Assembly (NCBI GenBank): GCA_965224675.1
Contig: CBDDAA010000004.1
Span: forward strand, 2,976,001-3,040,000
Direction: 5' to 3'
Length of the DNA stretch: 64,000 nucleotides
Origin: UBA7957 sp965224675
GTDB lineage: Bacteria > Pseudomonadota > Gammaproteobacteria > Granulosicoccales > Granulosicoccaceae
Both the position numbers and the translations under genes were made by a program. Shown in pieces: positions 18,243 through 27,393 of this stretch; within the stretch, counting starts at the first letter, position 1; each line of letters starts with the position of its first letter. The notes below the pieces were generated by a model, which had not been told where the DNA came from, did not search any database, and worked only from the letters and a program-made list of their open reading frames with translations.

Positions 18243-19238
18243 TTATTCTGCCAACTTTGCAATATCGTTTTGCCAGGCAGTCCCTGCTCCTGTCTGAAAA
18301 CGATAATCAGACTTCAGTGGCAATGATAGCTGCTCAGCATGTAAATATAACCGCTTCAAACCCTGTGATCGGCAATAGTGGTTTATTTCTCGATCACCGT
18401 ACTTATCATCACCGATTATCGGATGACCCAGAAATGCCGCATGTACCCGGATCTGATGCGTTCTACCCGTTTCAATCCGCACTCGAACCAATGCCGTGTT
18501 TGCATACTGTTGCACTAGAGTAAAATGACTGACAGCCGGTTTTCCAGTTTCACAGATTTCCACCATTCGTTCACCACCGCGTGGGCTGTTTTTTAATAAT
18601 GGGCGATTAACGGTTACTAAACTTTGTTGCCATCTGCCCGCTGTTAGCGCCAAATACTGTTTTTCAACGCTATTGTTTTTAAATACTTGCTGGCATTCGA
18701 GTAGTGCCTGCCTTGATTTTGCAATAATCAGGCAACCACTGGTGCCACGATCCAGCCGATGAACCAGCTCAAGCGACTCCCTACCCTGTTGTTGCCGTAT
18801 GGCATCTATTACACCGAAAATCACGCCTGTACCTGCATGCACGGAAAGCCCCGCCGGTTTGTTCAGAACAATAATCTGCTCATCCTCAAATATTATCGCC
18901 GATAGCACTCTATCAACAACCTCATCCGGGACCGTGATTTTTGTCCTCTGAATCTGCCGAACCGGCGGAATTCGGACATAATCTCCTGTTTTTAGTTTGT
19001 AAACAGGTTTAACCCGTCCCTTGTTGATTCGTACCTGTCCAGTTCGCAGCAATCGGTAAATATGGCTTTTTGGTACACCTGCAAGTACTTTAATCAGGAA
19101 ATTATCAATCCGTTGTCCGGCAGCGTCTGAATCAATAAGCAGAAGCTGTACGCCATTAATGTGAGGATGCTGAATTTCTGGGATAGGCAAGGTGGCGTCC
19201 TTAAGGATAGAAGGTGAAGCAGACCTCGTGCATGGCAA
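18243..19238 (-). CDS. rluC: 23S rRNA pseudouridine synthase RluC
   Basis: A 331-residue RluA-family enzyme modifying positions 955, 2504 and 2580 of 23S rRNA (E. coli numbering). An S4 RNA-binding domain is at about 35-95 (RIDNFLIKVL...GQVRINKGRVKPVYKLKTGD) and the catalytic core carries LVHRLDRGTSGCLIIAKS with the invariant Asp. RVRIETGRTHQIRVHAAFLGHPIIGDDKYGD completes it. The true start may be a later codon, since the first 20 residues are not conserved in the family. It diverges from rne across a 937-bp gap, as rluC and rne do in E. coli. Confidence 0.9.
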   Translation of the reverse strand: MPCTRSASPSILKDATLPIPEIQHPHINGVQLLLIDSDAAGQRIDNFLIKVLAGVPKSHIYRLLRTGQVRINKGRVKPVYKLKTGDYVRIPPVRQIQRTKITVPDEVVDRVLSAIIFEDEQIIVLNKPAGLSVHAGTGVIFGVIDAIRQQQGRESLELVHRLDRGTSGCLIIAKSRQALLECQQVFKNNSVEKQYLALTAGRWQQSLVTVNRPLLKNSPRGGERMVEICETGKPAVSHFTLVQQYANTALVRVRIETGRTHQIRVHAAFLGHPIIGDDKYGDREINHYCRSQGLKRLYLHAEQLSLPLKSDYRFQTGAGTAWQNDIAKLAE

Positions 19239-20175
19239 GCTTCAACAGCGATGAGATAAATTTAAATGCTTATAGATTATAACCTGAATCCGGGGCGCTA
19301 CGGCAGTAGGTAGTGAAAACACCTATTCCCGTAATAATCACATGTTAGGTTTAAATTGATGAATCTCATCATTACTGCTATATTATACGGTTAGGGGCTT
19401 GGCAATATAATATTGTAAGGCGCGTTTGGGATGTTGATGTTTATTAACAAATCTTGAGAATCCCGGCAAATTCAATAGTTGGCCGGATTTTCGCATATCC
19501 CCTAATACACCAAAAACGTTTGCGCTGAATAACAGGCCAGTTGTCTGTTATTAACTATATTCGCCGTAAACCAGTTTTTGGTAAAATTTTTCAGGTCCAC
19601 CGACCTTGTTATTTCAGCATAATGGAATAGGGCCACTCTTTAGTGAGGGCAGAAAGATGCTGAAATCGAAAAAATAGAGTCACCCTACGAATAGAATAAT
19701 AGGGGTTGATGCACGATTTTTTATCGGCATCCCGGAAAAACAGATTTTCACGATACGCAATAAAGTAATACATTGCGGTCGGCAAGCAGCAATGATAATA
19801 AACCAGGGTCACAGGGATGTGTGACTGAAAAAATTCAAAGGGAAAATGATTAAGCGTTTTATTGGTCATAGCTGATCCTGCCTGCCTATTCGGCAGTCAA
19901 GGATATTATTGCTGAATTTCAACCATCCGGCCCTGTGGTTGATGATATGTTCGCAGCGATTAAGCTGCAACAGTAAACTATCTCTGCAACTGTCTGATTA
20001 CAAATTAATGTAGTTTGCACAAGCCGACATCACCCCTCTTTTCGTATGTGACACCCAGTTAACCTGACTGCTTATAGCGCGGTTCGCTTTTTTATTACGG
20101 AAAGCGTATTTCTGAAATACGCTACCAGGAAGCAAATGCTTAGTCTGTCAGCAATAAATATGGAATAAATCAGTA
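19239..20175 (+). promoter_or_regulatory. rluC-rne divergent region and rne leader
   Basis: This 937-bp region has no supported gene. The 86-codon leftward frame at 19609-19869 has unlikely composition. RNase E is known to control its own mRNA through hairpins in a long 5' leader. The last 130 bp before rne contain two hairpins: AGCG-N5-CGCT followed by six T at 20076-20091, and a 9-bp stem at 20103-20123. A 5-bp stem (CTGCC/GGCAG) lies at 19882-19896. AT-rich blocks around 19378-19412 could hold promoters. Confidence 0.45.
20103..20123 (+). promoter_or_regulatory. Leader hairpin upstream of rne
   Basis: AGCGTATTT, loop CTG, AAATACGCT: a perfect 9-bp stem ending 53 nt before the rne start codon. 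It is preceded by a T-tract hairpin at 20076-20091. The position fits the autoregulatory hairpin of rne leaders, but homology to E. coli hp2 cannot be shown here. Confidence 0.4.
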
Positions 20176-23091
20176 ATGAAAAGAATGCTCATTAATGCGA
20201 CTCATGAAGAAGAGTTGCGCGTTGCAATCGTCGATGGTCAGCGATTACACGACCTCGATATCGAAAGCAAAACCCGGCAACAAAAAAAATCAAATATCTA
20301 CAAGGCAAAAATCACCCGGGTGGAACCCAGTCTGGAAGCAGCTTTTGTCGATTACGGTGCAGAGCGACATGGTTTTCTGCCATTTAAAGAAATCGCCCGT
20401 GAGTTTCTCAGCGAAGCTGCATTCGCAAAAAGTGGGCGACCCAATGTCAAAGAAGGCATTCGGGAAGGCAAGGAAATAATTGTTCAAATTGAAAAAGAGG
20501 AACGCGGTAACAAAGGCGCTGCCTTAACCACATTTATAAGCCTACCTGGTCGTTTTCTGGTCCTGATGCCAAATAACCCTCGTGCAGGCGGTGTTAGTCG
20601 TCGAATAGAAGGCGAAGATCGAAGTAATCTGCATACGGCCATGAATCAGGTTGAAGTACCCAATGACATGGGCACCATAGTCCGAACCGCAGGTGTAGGC
20701 AGAACCACTGAAGAATTGCAGTGGGATCTGAATTATCAGTCTGATATCTGGAAAGCCATTAATATAGCGGCCGACGATAAATCGGCACCTTTTTTGATCT
20801 ATCAGGAAAGCAACGTTATCGTGCGTGCCTTAAGGGATAATTTCAGCCCAGATATAGGTGAAATTCTTATCGATGAACCTGAAGTACATGCACAAGCGGT
20901 AGAGTTTATTGAACGATACATGCCTCATAATGCGCCTCGACTCAAGCTCTATCAGGAGTCAGTTCCTCTATTTAACCGATTTCAGATAGAGAGCCAAATA
21001 GAAACGGCATTTCAGAGAGAGGTACAACTTCCTTCTGGCGGCGCAATCGTCATTGATCACACTGAGGCGCTGATCTCTATCGATATTAATTCCGCCAGAG
21101 CTACCAAAGGCAGTGACATCGAAGAAACCGCAACCAATACCAATCTTGAAGCCTGTGAGGAAATCGCTCGCCAGTTGCGCCTGCGTGATATTGGTGGCCT
21201 TATAGTAATTGATTTTATTGATATGCTAGCAAATAAAAATCAACGCAAGGTGGAATCACGGCTCAAGGAGGTTATGAAATCTGATCGGGCGCGTGTTCAA
21301 ATAGGGCGTATATCCCGTTTTGGCCTAATGGAAATGTCTCGTCAACGGCTGCGACCTTCTTTGGGGGAGTCATCTGAAATAGTCTGTCCCCGCTGCACCG
21401 GGCATGGCACTATCCGCGGAGTTGAGTCACTCTCGTTATCTATTTTGCGCTTGCTCGAAGAGGAGGCATTAAAAAGCAATACTGACCGGGTGCTTGTACA
21501 GGTACCTGTTGATGTTGCGTCTTATCTTGTCAACGAAAAACGCGATAATATATCCGAAATTGAATCTAACTCACAGGTAAAAATGTTGATAGTTCCCTGT
21601 CCTGGACTGGAAACGCCTCATTATAATCTGGAACGCATTCGTAATAGCGATCAAGCCCACGATTCTGATAACAAGAAGAGTTATGAGTTAAATATCAACG
21701 TTGATGAACCCTATGTTCCTTCAGCCAGGCCATCTGCTGTATCCAATATTGAATCACCGGCAGTGACACGAGTGGTTCCTAATCAACCCGCTCCACAGCC
21801 TGCAGCAGCTTACGCCAATGTTGAATCACGTACTGAAGGTGGTGGTGGTGTAGTGACTAAAATAATAGGTGCCTTTAGTCACCTTTTCTCTCCAACTGAG
21901 ACGAAAAAAACAGCGGACGAAGAAATAGAAAACAAAAAGGACAAGTCGTCTTCCGGCCCGGACCGTAGCCGTAGCAATACAAACTCGAATAGCAGCACTT
22001 CTTCCAGAAGAGGTAATTCCTCCAGTTCGAACAGAAGACGTCGAAAGCCGCAACGAAAAAACAACCAGCCTGAGCGAAAAGAGCAAACAGATGTTAACAA
22101 GTCTCAAAACAGCAGCGATTCTTCTAAACAAGAGCAAAAGAAACCGCAGAGAAAGCCTCAAAATAGAAAACCAGTAAACAGAAAATCCGTCGAAACCAGC
22201 GATAAAGAAGCTTTGGATCAACAAAAAGACAAGCCGCTTGAGAACAAAGCTGAATCAATCTCACAACCGGAAAGTAGTACGGAAAACCCCAAACAAAATC
22301 GCCGACAGCGCCAAGGCTCAAATTATAATCGTTCGCGACGCCAAACCGGCACAAAAGACAAAACTCTGGACAGTGTGAAAGATAGCAATCCGACTCTGGA
22401 GAATGTTTCAACAGAGGCATCGAGCAGCCAACCTGTCAAATCAGCAACTAAAACCTCAGAAGTGATTGACACTGTCAATGTGCAAAGAAACACTACCGTG
22501 ATCGAAAATGTAGCCGGAAATGACATCATTAATCCGACTAAACCCGTGGTGAGTGTTTCAAGCATACAACCCAGTCAGTTAAAGAGTACTGTGCGCTCGC
22601 TCGCCAATAAGTCAAATGGCGGTGCAAGCGCTACATCTAAAACAGCTGCTTCAAATAAACATACAAGCAAGCCAAAAACTGTACCTGAAAAACCAAAGGC
22701 TGTTGATGAAAAGCCCAATTTATCTACAGATGCAAAAAATACAAAAAAGACAACCGCTGCCAAGGTTGATTCATTAGCGGCCACTACCTCTTCAGAACCC
22801 CCCGTTAAGGTGGTGGGTAAAGCAGCCAGTGAATCAGGCATAGTGAAAACTGATAAAACAGCGCCATCATCAGCAGCAGTCGCCAATAAACCAACCGCTG
22901 CGAATTCAACTAATATCGAGGCATCTTCCCAGCAAAGTAAAAAGACATCAACACCTGCCAAGGCAAGTTGGGGTTCACCCAAACCCTCGGAAATTAAAAG
23001 TAAGATTAATAAGTCTGTAAAAGCTACAGAAAAAGACAACAAAATTATCGCGGAAAAGACAAACAACGTGCAAGAGGTTGTGCAGGATTAA
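20176..23091 (+). CDS. rne: Ribonuclease E
   Basis: A 971-residue endoribonuclease and degradosome scaffold. The catalytic half (about 1-520) begins MKRMLINATHEEELRVA and has the S1 domain (about 36-120), the 5'-sensor and RNase H-like region, the DNase I-like site with ISIDINSARATKG and VIDFIDM (catalytic Asp pair), and the Zn-link CPRCTGHG that holds the tetramer. From about 540 onward the protein is low-complexity, rich in K, N, Q, S, T and R, with an Arg-rich RNA-binding stretch near 608-640. This is the disordered scaffold tail expected in gammaproteobacteria, but its enolase and PNPase docking motifs are not recognisable by eye. Confidence 0.95.
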   Translation: MKRMLINATHEEELRVAIVDGQRLHDLDIESKTRQQKKSNIYKAKITRVEPSLEAAFVDYGAERHGFLPFKEIAREFLSEAAFAKSGRPNVKEGIREGKEIIVQIEKEERGNKGAALTTFISLPGRFLVLMPNNPRAGGVSRRIEGEDRSNLHTAMNQVEVPNDMGTIVRTAGVGRTTEELQWDLNYQSDIWKAINIAADDKSAPFLIYQESNVIVRALRDNFSPDIGEILIDEPEVHAQAVEFIERYMPHNAPRLKLYQESVPLFNRFQIESQIETAFQREVQLPSGGAIVIDHTEALISIDINSARATKGSDIEETATNTNLEACEEIARQLRLRDIGGLIVIDFIDMLANKNQRKVESRLKEVMKSDRARVQIGRISRFGLMEMSRQRLRPSLGESSEIVCPRCTGHGTIRGVESLSLSILRLLEEEALKSNTDRVLVQVPVDVASYLVNEKRDNISEIESNSQVKMLIVPCPGLETPHYNLERIRNSDQAHDSDNKKSYELNINVDEPYVPSARPSAVSNIESPAVTRVVPNQPAPQPAAAYANVESRTEGGGGVVTKIIGAFSHLFSPTETKKTADEEIENKKDKSSSGPDRSRSNTNSNSSTSSRRGNSSSSNRRRRKPQRKNNQPERKEQTDVNKSQNSSDSSKQEQKKPQRKPQNRKPVNRKSVETSDKEALDQQKDKPLENKAESISQPESSTENPKQNRRQRQGSNYNRSRRQTGTKDKTLDSVKDSNPTLENVSTEASSSQPVKSATKTSEVIDTVNVQRNTTVIENVAGNDIINPTKPVVSVSSIQPSQLKSTVRSLANKSNGGASATSKTAASNKHTSKPKTVPEKPKAVDEKPNLSTDAKNTKKTTAAKVDSLAATTSSEPPVKVVGKAASESGIVKTDKTAPSSAAVANKPTAANSTNIEASSQQSKKTSTPAKASWGSPKPSEIKSKINKSVKATEKDNKIIAEKTNNVQEVVQD

Positions 23092-23137
23092 TTTACACTT
23101 AGTCCTTTGGTTTGGCAGGATAAATATTTGAATCAGT

Positions 23138-23173
23138 TTCCCCGGGCAGCAAGCATATTAAGCTGTCCGGGAA
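23138..23173. terminator. Bidirectional hairpin between rne and the convergent small gene
   Basis: TTCCCCGGGCAGC at 23138-23150 pairs with GCTGTCCGGGAA at 23162-23173 around an 11-nt loop, with one G-U pair and one bulge. It lies between two convergent genes and can serve both. No strong T-run is present. Confidence 0.55.
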
Positions 23174-23186
23174 GTAACAGGGAAGC

Positions 23187-23474
23187 TTATTTGCTATTTT
23201 CCCGGCCACCTTGTGCTGGTCCTTGTTCTGCAATATCGTCAAGATCTTGAAAATCACCACCGAGTTCAATGCATTGTTCTGACGTCATTGTTAACAAGCC
23301 CGCAGCTTTACACTCGCTCATTGTGGCTCTACACGCACTCGCTCCCCAGCAAATACCCTTTCTCTTGGGATTATCGTCCTGAGCAACAGCAACAACTGGC
23401 AGTAGGAACAAAATCAACAATACTGCAACAAAGCTTGTCAGTCCGGCCTTTCTTATTTTTAGTGCCTTATTCAT
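23187..23474 (-). CDS. Small secreted protein with four cysteines
   Basis: About 95 residues from the preferred ATG at 23474 (MNKALKIRKAG); an upstream ATG at 23501 would add nine residues. A signal peptide with a hydrophobic core SFVAVLLILFLLPVVAVAQ suggests export, with cleavage after VAVA. The mature part has four cysteines (CWGASAC, MSEC, SEQC), probably forming disulphides in the periplasm. The C-terminus is acidic then polar. Function is not recognised. It converges on rne. Confidence 0.6.
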   Translation of the reverse strand: MNKALKIRKAGLTSFVAVLLILFLLPVVAVAQDDNPKRKGICWGASACRATMSECKAAGLLTMTSEQCIELGGDFQDLDDIAEQGPAQGGRENSK

Positions 23475-23588
23475 TGTTCCCACCCCAATCCGAAATTTCA
23501 CCTAGAATTGAACAGGTGGCGGCCGCCATTCATTATTCTTATTGTATATTTAGCTAATCTGTGACAGGCAGCATATAGTATTTGCTAT

Positions 23589-24311
23589 TTAAAACCGAAA
23601 GCCTGTTTTTAAACTGTAGCTGGTTACATCGCCTGTTATATCGGCCTCAACTCCCAGATTTATACCAAGATTTAAGTTGAAACCGGCAAATAATTTGCTC
23701 GAATCGAATGACTCTTTTTTAATATCAGGCGCATCCACCGCATCACTCTCTGTTCTAATCATACCGGCCCCTACATACGGAGTAATAATGGCAAATCCTT
23801 TTGAAATCGATAACTCAACACCCGTATTGCTCAAATCCAATTCGTCCACGCCTTCAAGGCGGCTGTAAGTCAGGCGAAGAGCAACCGCAGGAAGAGCAAC
23901 ATTTCCGGCTAGAATAGCGTAGCGTATCTCTCCTCCCCATAACTTAATATCGGTATTAGGCGCGCCGGCGTAAAACCCACCCACATCCAGATTAAAGGGC
24001 AGGCCCTTGTGTAAGTGAAGCTTCGGCAATGGTAAATAGCTTAAATCCCAATCGTCACCACTGGCCAGCTCGAATATATCCTTATCGAGCTTGGTTGCGG
24101 TTACCTCCAAACCTAAGTCAAAACCCAAAAGGCCCAATGGTTCTGCAGGGGATACCGCCTTATAACTGGTAGCTGCTGCAAGATCCTCAGAAAGCGTTCG
24201 AAACTGTTTTTGTTGCAGCGCTTTCAAATTATCCAGATTATTGGCCGAAAAAGCAGGCATTGAGCTTACCAGTAACAGTAAACAAATTAATTGAGAAAGT
24301 GATTTGTACAT
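23589..24311 (-). CDS. Outer-membrane beta-barrel protein, 240 aa
   Basis: The preferred start is the ATG at 24311 (MYKSLSQLICLLLLV), because the 18 codons upstream to 24365 are Cys/Asn-rich and unlike a signal peptide. A signal peptide ends at PAFSA. The mature part has alternating amphipathic strands (LGLEVTATKL, FNLDVGGFYAG, GGEIRYAIL, VALRLTYSRLEG, ITPYVGAGMIRTES, FNLNLGINLGVEADITG) and ends in aromatic F (SLKTGFRF), the outer-membrane assembly signal. I recall a family of similar small barrels of unknown function but cannot name it with confidence. It starts about 50 bp after the yheS stop and reads in the same direction. Confidence 0.65.
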   Translation of the reverse strand: MYKSLSQLICLLLLVSSMPAFSANNLDNLKALQQKQFRTLSEDLAAATSYKAVSPAEPLGLLGFDLGLEVTATKLDKDIFELASGDDWDLSYLPLPKLHLHKGLPFNLDVGGFYAGAPNTDIKLWGGEIRYAILAGNVALPAVALRLTYSRLEGVDELDLSNTGVELSISKGFAIITPYVGAGMIRTESDAVDAPDIKKESFDSSKLFAGFNLNLGINLGVEADITGDVTSYSLKTGFRF

Positions 24312-24361
24312 AATTCCTTTCCTTTTAGAAAAAACACAACAGTTGCAATTTAGATACCTGT

Positions 24362-26272
24362 TCAAGGTAATATTTGTGAAGCCTTCTCCAATGCTTCGAG
24401 TGCGTGTAACCAGTCAATCTCGATATTTGCCTGACTGGATTTTATTGATGCCTGCTCTGTTAACAAAGCCTGCAGTTTATCTTTTTGTTCTGACCCATAG
24501 AGGCATGAATCACTTAACTGCTCTTGTATAGCCAGCAACTTTAGCTCGATTCGTTCCAGCTTTTTTTCACACCGATCTGCAGTCTGCTTTAACGGTTGCA
24601 GCTTTTTACGCACCTGTGCTTCAGTGCGTTTTTTATCCCTACGGGCAGCGGAAGAATTATTCGGCTTTGCCGCCATCGATTTGTTTATTTGTGGTTGGTT
24701 TTGTCGTTGCTCACGCAACCAATGAGTATAGGCATCCAAATCTGATGGAAAAATACTAACCGACCCTCCAGACACTAACCATAGCTCATCCACAGTGCAG
24801 CGTAAAAGGTGTCTATCATGAGAAACCATTACCAAAGCGCCATTAAATGCTTGAAGTGCCAGCGTTAACGCATGCCGCATTTCTATATCGAGATGATTTG
24901 TAGGTTCATCAAGTAGTAGCAAATTGGGCTTTTGATAAACAATTGCCGCCAGGACCAATCGGGCTTTCTCACCTCCCGAAAGTATTTCAATTTTGTCAAA
25001 AATACGATCCCCTCTAAAACCAAAACTTCCTGCAAAATCACGCATTTCGGACTCTTTAGCCAATGGATCTAATCGTTGCAGGTAGTGCAGAACGATATCA
25101 CCTACGGGTAATTGCTCAAGTTGATGCTGGGCAAAATATCCAAGCTTTAAGTGTTGTGATGTTTTCACAACACCACTTATCAGCGGTAGTTCACCAACCA
25201 ATGAACGAACGAACGTGGATTTTCCGGCACCGTTCATACCCAATAATCCAATTTTATCGCCTGATTGAATACCGATATTTGCACTTTTAATAATACAGCT
25301 ATCACCATAACCGCAGGTTGCATTCTCCATACTCAATAATGGATTGGGCAAGTGATCAGGCTGGCGAAAACAAAAACTGAATTCCGAATCTACGTGTGCA
25401 GCAGAGATAAGCTCCATGCGCTGCAACGCCTTAACGCGACTTTGAGCTTGCTTGGCTTTACTGGCTTTTGCTTTGAACCGCTTAATAAAACTCTGAATAT
25501 GAGCGATCTCGCGTTGCTGCCTATTGTAGTTTACCTGTTGCAATGCAAGCTGCTCGGCACGTTGCTTTTCAAAGTCAGAGTAGTTTCCGGTATAGAGGCG
25601 CAATTTTTGTTGTTCGATATGAGCCACATGAGTTGCTATCCGATCAAGGAATTCGCGATCGTGTGAGATTAATAGTAGTGTACCTGAATAACGCAGTAAC
25701 CATGATTCCAGCCACAACACAGCATCCAGATCCAGATGGTTGGTAGGTTCATCCAACAGCAACACATCACTCGGGCACATCAGTGCTCTTGCCAGATTCA
25801 GTCGCATTCTCCAACCACCGGAAAAATCATTAACCGGGCGTAGCTGATCGGTATTTGAAAAACCCAGACCGTGCAATAGTGTTGCGGCCCTCGTTTGTGC
25901 GGTATAGCCATCAATGTGCTCGTACTGACTGAGTAGCTCCGCATGTCTGTGCCCATTATTGTTGGACTGAGCCAGCACTAATCCTTGCTCTACCTCACGC
26001 AAAGCAGCATCGCCATCAATAACGTATTCTCTGGCTACACGATCACTTGATTCAACTTCTTGGTCAGTACTCGAAAATACCAGTTTTGAACTGATATCCA
26101 AAACACCCTCATCCGCTTCCAGTTTGCCAAGCAATAGCGCAAAAAGGCTTGATTTCCCTGTGCCATTTGCGCCGGTAACGCCCACCCTTTGGCCATCATG
26201 AATAGTCAGGTCGAGGTTTTGAAACAATACTTTCAACCCTCGCCTTAGCGTGATGTCTGTCAACTTTAACAT
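24362..26272 (-). CDS. yheS: ABC-F family ATPase, YheS-like
   Basis: A 636-residue soluble protein with two ABC cassettes and no membrane segment. The first cassette has Walker A GANGTGKSS, signature FSGGWRMRLNLARAL and Walker B LLLDEPTNHLDL. A charged linker (about 230-300) separates it from the second (GMNGAGKST, LSGGEKARLVLA, LLLLDEPTNHLDIE). A lysine/glutamine-rich coiled-coil tail lies at about 540-630. The length and tail match YheS rather than the shorter EttA. ABC-F proteins act on ribosomes; YheS is thought to relieve stalling at certain nascent chains. Confidence 0.88.
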   Translation of the reverse strand: MLKLTDITLRRGLKVLFQNLDLTIHDGQRVGVTGANGTGKSSLFALLLGKLEADEGVLDISSKLVFSSTDQEVESSDRVAREYVIDGDAALREVEQGLVLAQSNNNGHRHAELLSQYEHIDGYTAQTRAATLLHGLGFSNTDQLRPVNDFSGGWRMRLNLARALMCPSDVLLLDEPTNHLDLDAVLWLESWLLRYSGTLLLISHDREFLDRIATHVAHIEQQKLRLYTGNYSDFEKQRAEQLALQQVNYNRQQREIAHIQSFIKRFKAKASKAKQAQSRVKALQRMELISAAHVDSEFSFCFRQPDHLPNPLLSMENATCGYGDSCIIKSANIGIQSGDKIGLLGMNGAGKSTFVRSLVGELPLISGVVKTSQHLKLGYFAQHQLEQLPVGDIVLHYLQRLDPLAKESEMRDFAGSFGFRGDRIFDKIEILSGGEKARLVLAAIVYQKPNLLLLDEPTNHLDIEMRHALTLALQAFNGALVMVSHDRHLLRCTVDELWLVSGGSVSIFPSDLDAYTHWLREQRQNQPQINKSMAAKPNNSSAARRDKKRTEAQVRKKLQPLKQTADRCEKKLERIELKLLAIQEQLSDSCLYGSEQKDKLQALLTEQASIKSSQANIEIDWLHALEALEKASQILP

Positions 26273-26414
26273 GGTAAATTGATCCTGAAGTATGGCGCAT
26301 TTTAACGGTTGTTGAGCGTTGAATACACCTTCGTGTCCTAACCCAGCCCATGCAGGGTATTCCCAGGTGAATTCAATCGTTTAAAATGTCTGTTTTAACT
26401 ACTTGACATCAACC

Positions 26415-27134
26415 ATGAACGCAGCAGATTCTGAACAGACCGAATTGCAAGCATTACTTGGAACGCAAAACCACAAATCCAGTAAAGAACAGATCAAGTC
26501 CCAGGCGATATTATTACAAGAACAACTGACAAATTTACCGAAGACTACATCCGAGCTGGGTAAAGCAAGCATGATGCTTGACCTGGGCGGCTTGTTAGTC
26601 GCCCTCGAAAACAAAGAATCTGATGAAAATTCGTGGCAATTTGCCCGCAACGCATTTGAAATATTCTTGAAACATGAAGCTTGGGGTGAGGCGGTAAAGT
26701 CATGTGATATATTATTTGAAGCAGACCAACCCGCCTCAGTTGTGGCACTTGCCAACGGCACCTGGCTTGCAGTAACCTACCCTGTTGAACCTGAATTGAC
26801 TATACGCATGCTTGAGCATATCGTAGATGACACGCCTGAAAAATCAGATGGTGCTGCTGTCGCTGCAATCGTCGCCCATTATATAGCGGATAGCCGCTGT
26901 GACGATGAAAAGAAACACAACAGCTTAACATTTATGACACGCAATCTCGTGGCAACTGTTGCTCAACGGCACAGTAAAGTTAAGAGCCAGCAGGAAATGG
27001 ACGCTTGGCTTGACCGGATGAGTTTACGTGATCCGCAACAATTTATTCCTCGTCTTGCCCGTGTATTGGACTTGATGGCAATGGAGCAATGGTGGTATGA
27101 GCGGGATGCCTTAAGAGCAAAGTTGCCGCAATAA
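26415..27134 (+). CDS. Hypothetical helical protein, 239 aa
   Basis: Not recognised. A soluble, acidic, mostly alpha-helical protein; the ATG at 26415 is preferred over the TTG four codons earlier. The pattern of repeated 30-35 residue helical pairs (ELGKASMMLDLGGLLVALENK, WQFARNAFEIFLKHEAWGEAVKSCDILFEA) resembles tetratricopeptide-like arrays, without a clean TPR consensus. Tryptophans recur in the last 50 residues. It stands alone, divergent from yheS and 260 bp before an ABC exporter gene. Confidence 0.6.
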   Translation: MNAADSEQTELQALLGTQNHKSSKEQIKSQAILLQEQLTNLPKTTSELGKASMMLDLGGLLVALENKESDENSWQFARNAFEIFLKHEAWGEAVKSCDILFEADQPASVVALANGTWLAVTYPVEPELTIRMLEHIVDDTPEKSDGAAVAAIVAHYIADSRCDDEKKHNSLTFMTRNLVATVAQRHSKVKSQQEMDAWLDRMSLRDPQQFIPRLARVLDLMAMEQWWYERDALRAKLPQ

Positions 27135-27393
27135 TATAATCATTTCAATAGTTGCTTTCCCTGATGAGCTATACAATGCTAACATTGTACTGATATTATG
27201 TCCTGTACGTACGGGGGTGTATTCTCATTGATGTTGACCATCCAGACAAGGCTAAACACAGCCTCCCAATCCTCGACACATTTGAGTGAAAAAGAACTAA
27301 CACTCAACAGCCCTACATGCGATACAAGGCAGTTTTTCCGGCATTAAAAATTTCACTAATACAAAATTCGGTACTAACCCGGAATCAGGTTAC

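Noticed and set aside
19609..19869. An 86-codon leftward open frame in the rluC-rne gap
   Set aside because: Composition is rich in Phe, Tyr, Cys and His with no domain pattern, and it lies in a region better explained as leader and promoter sequence.
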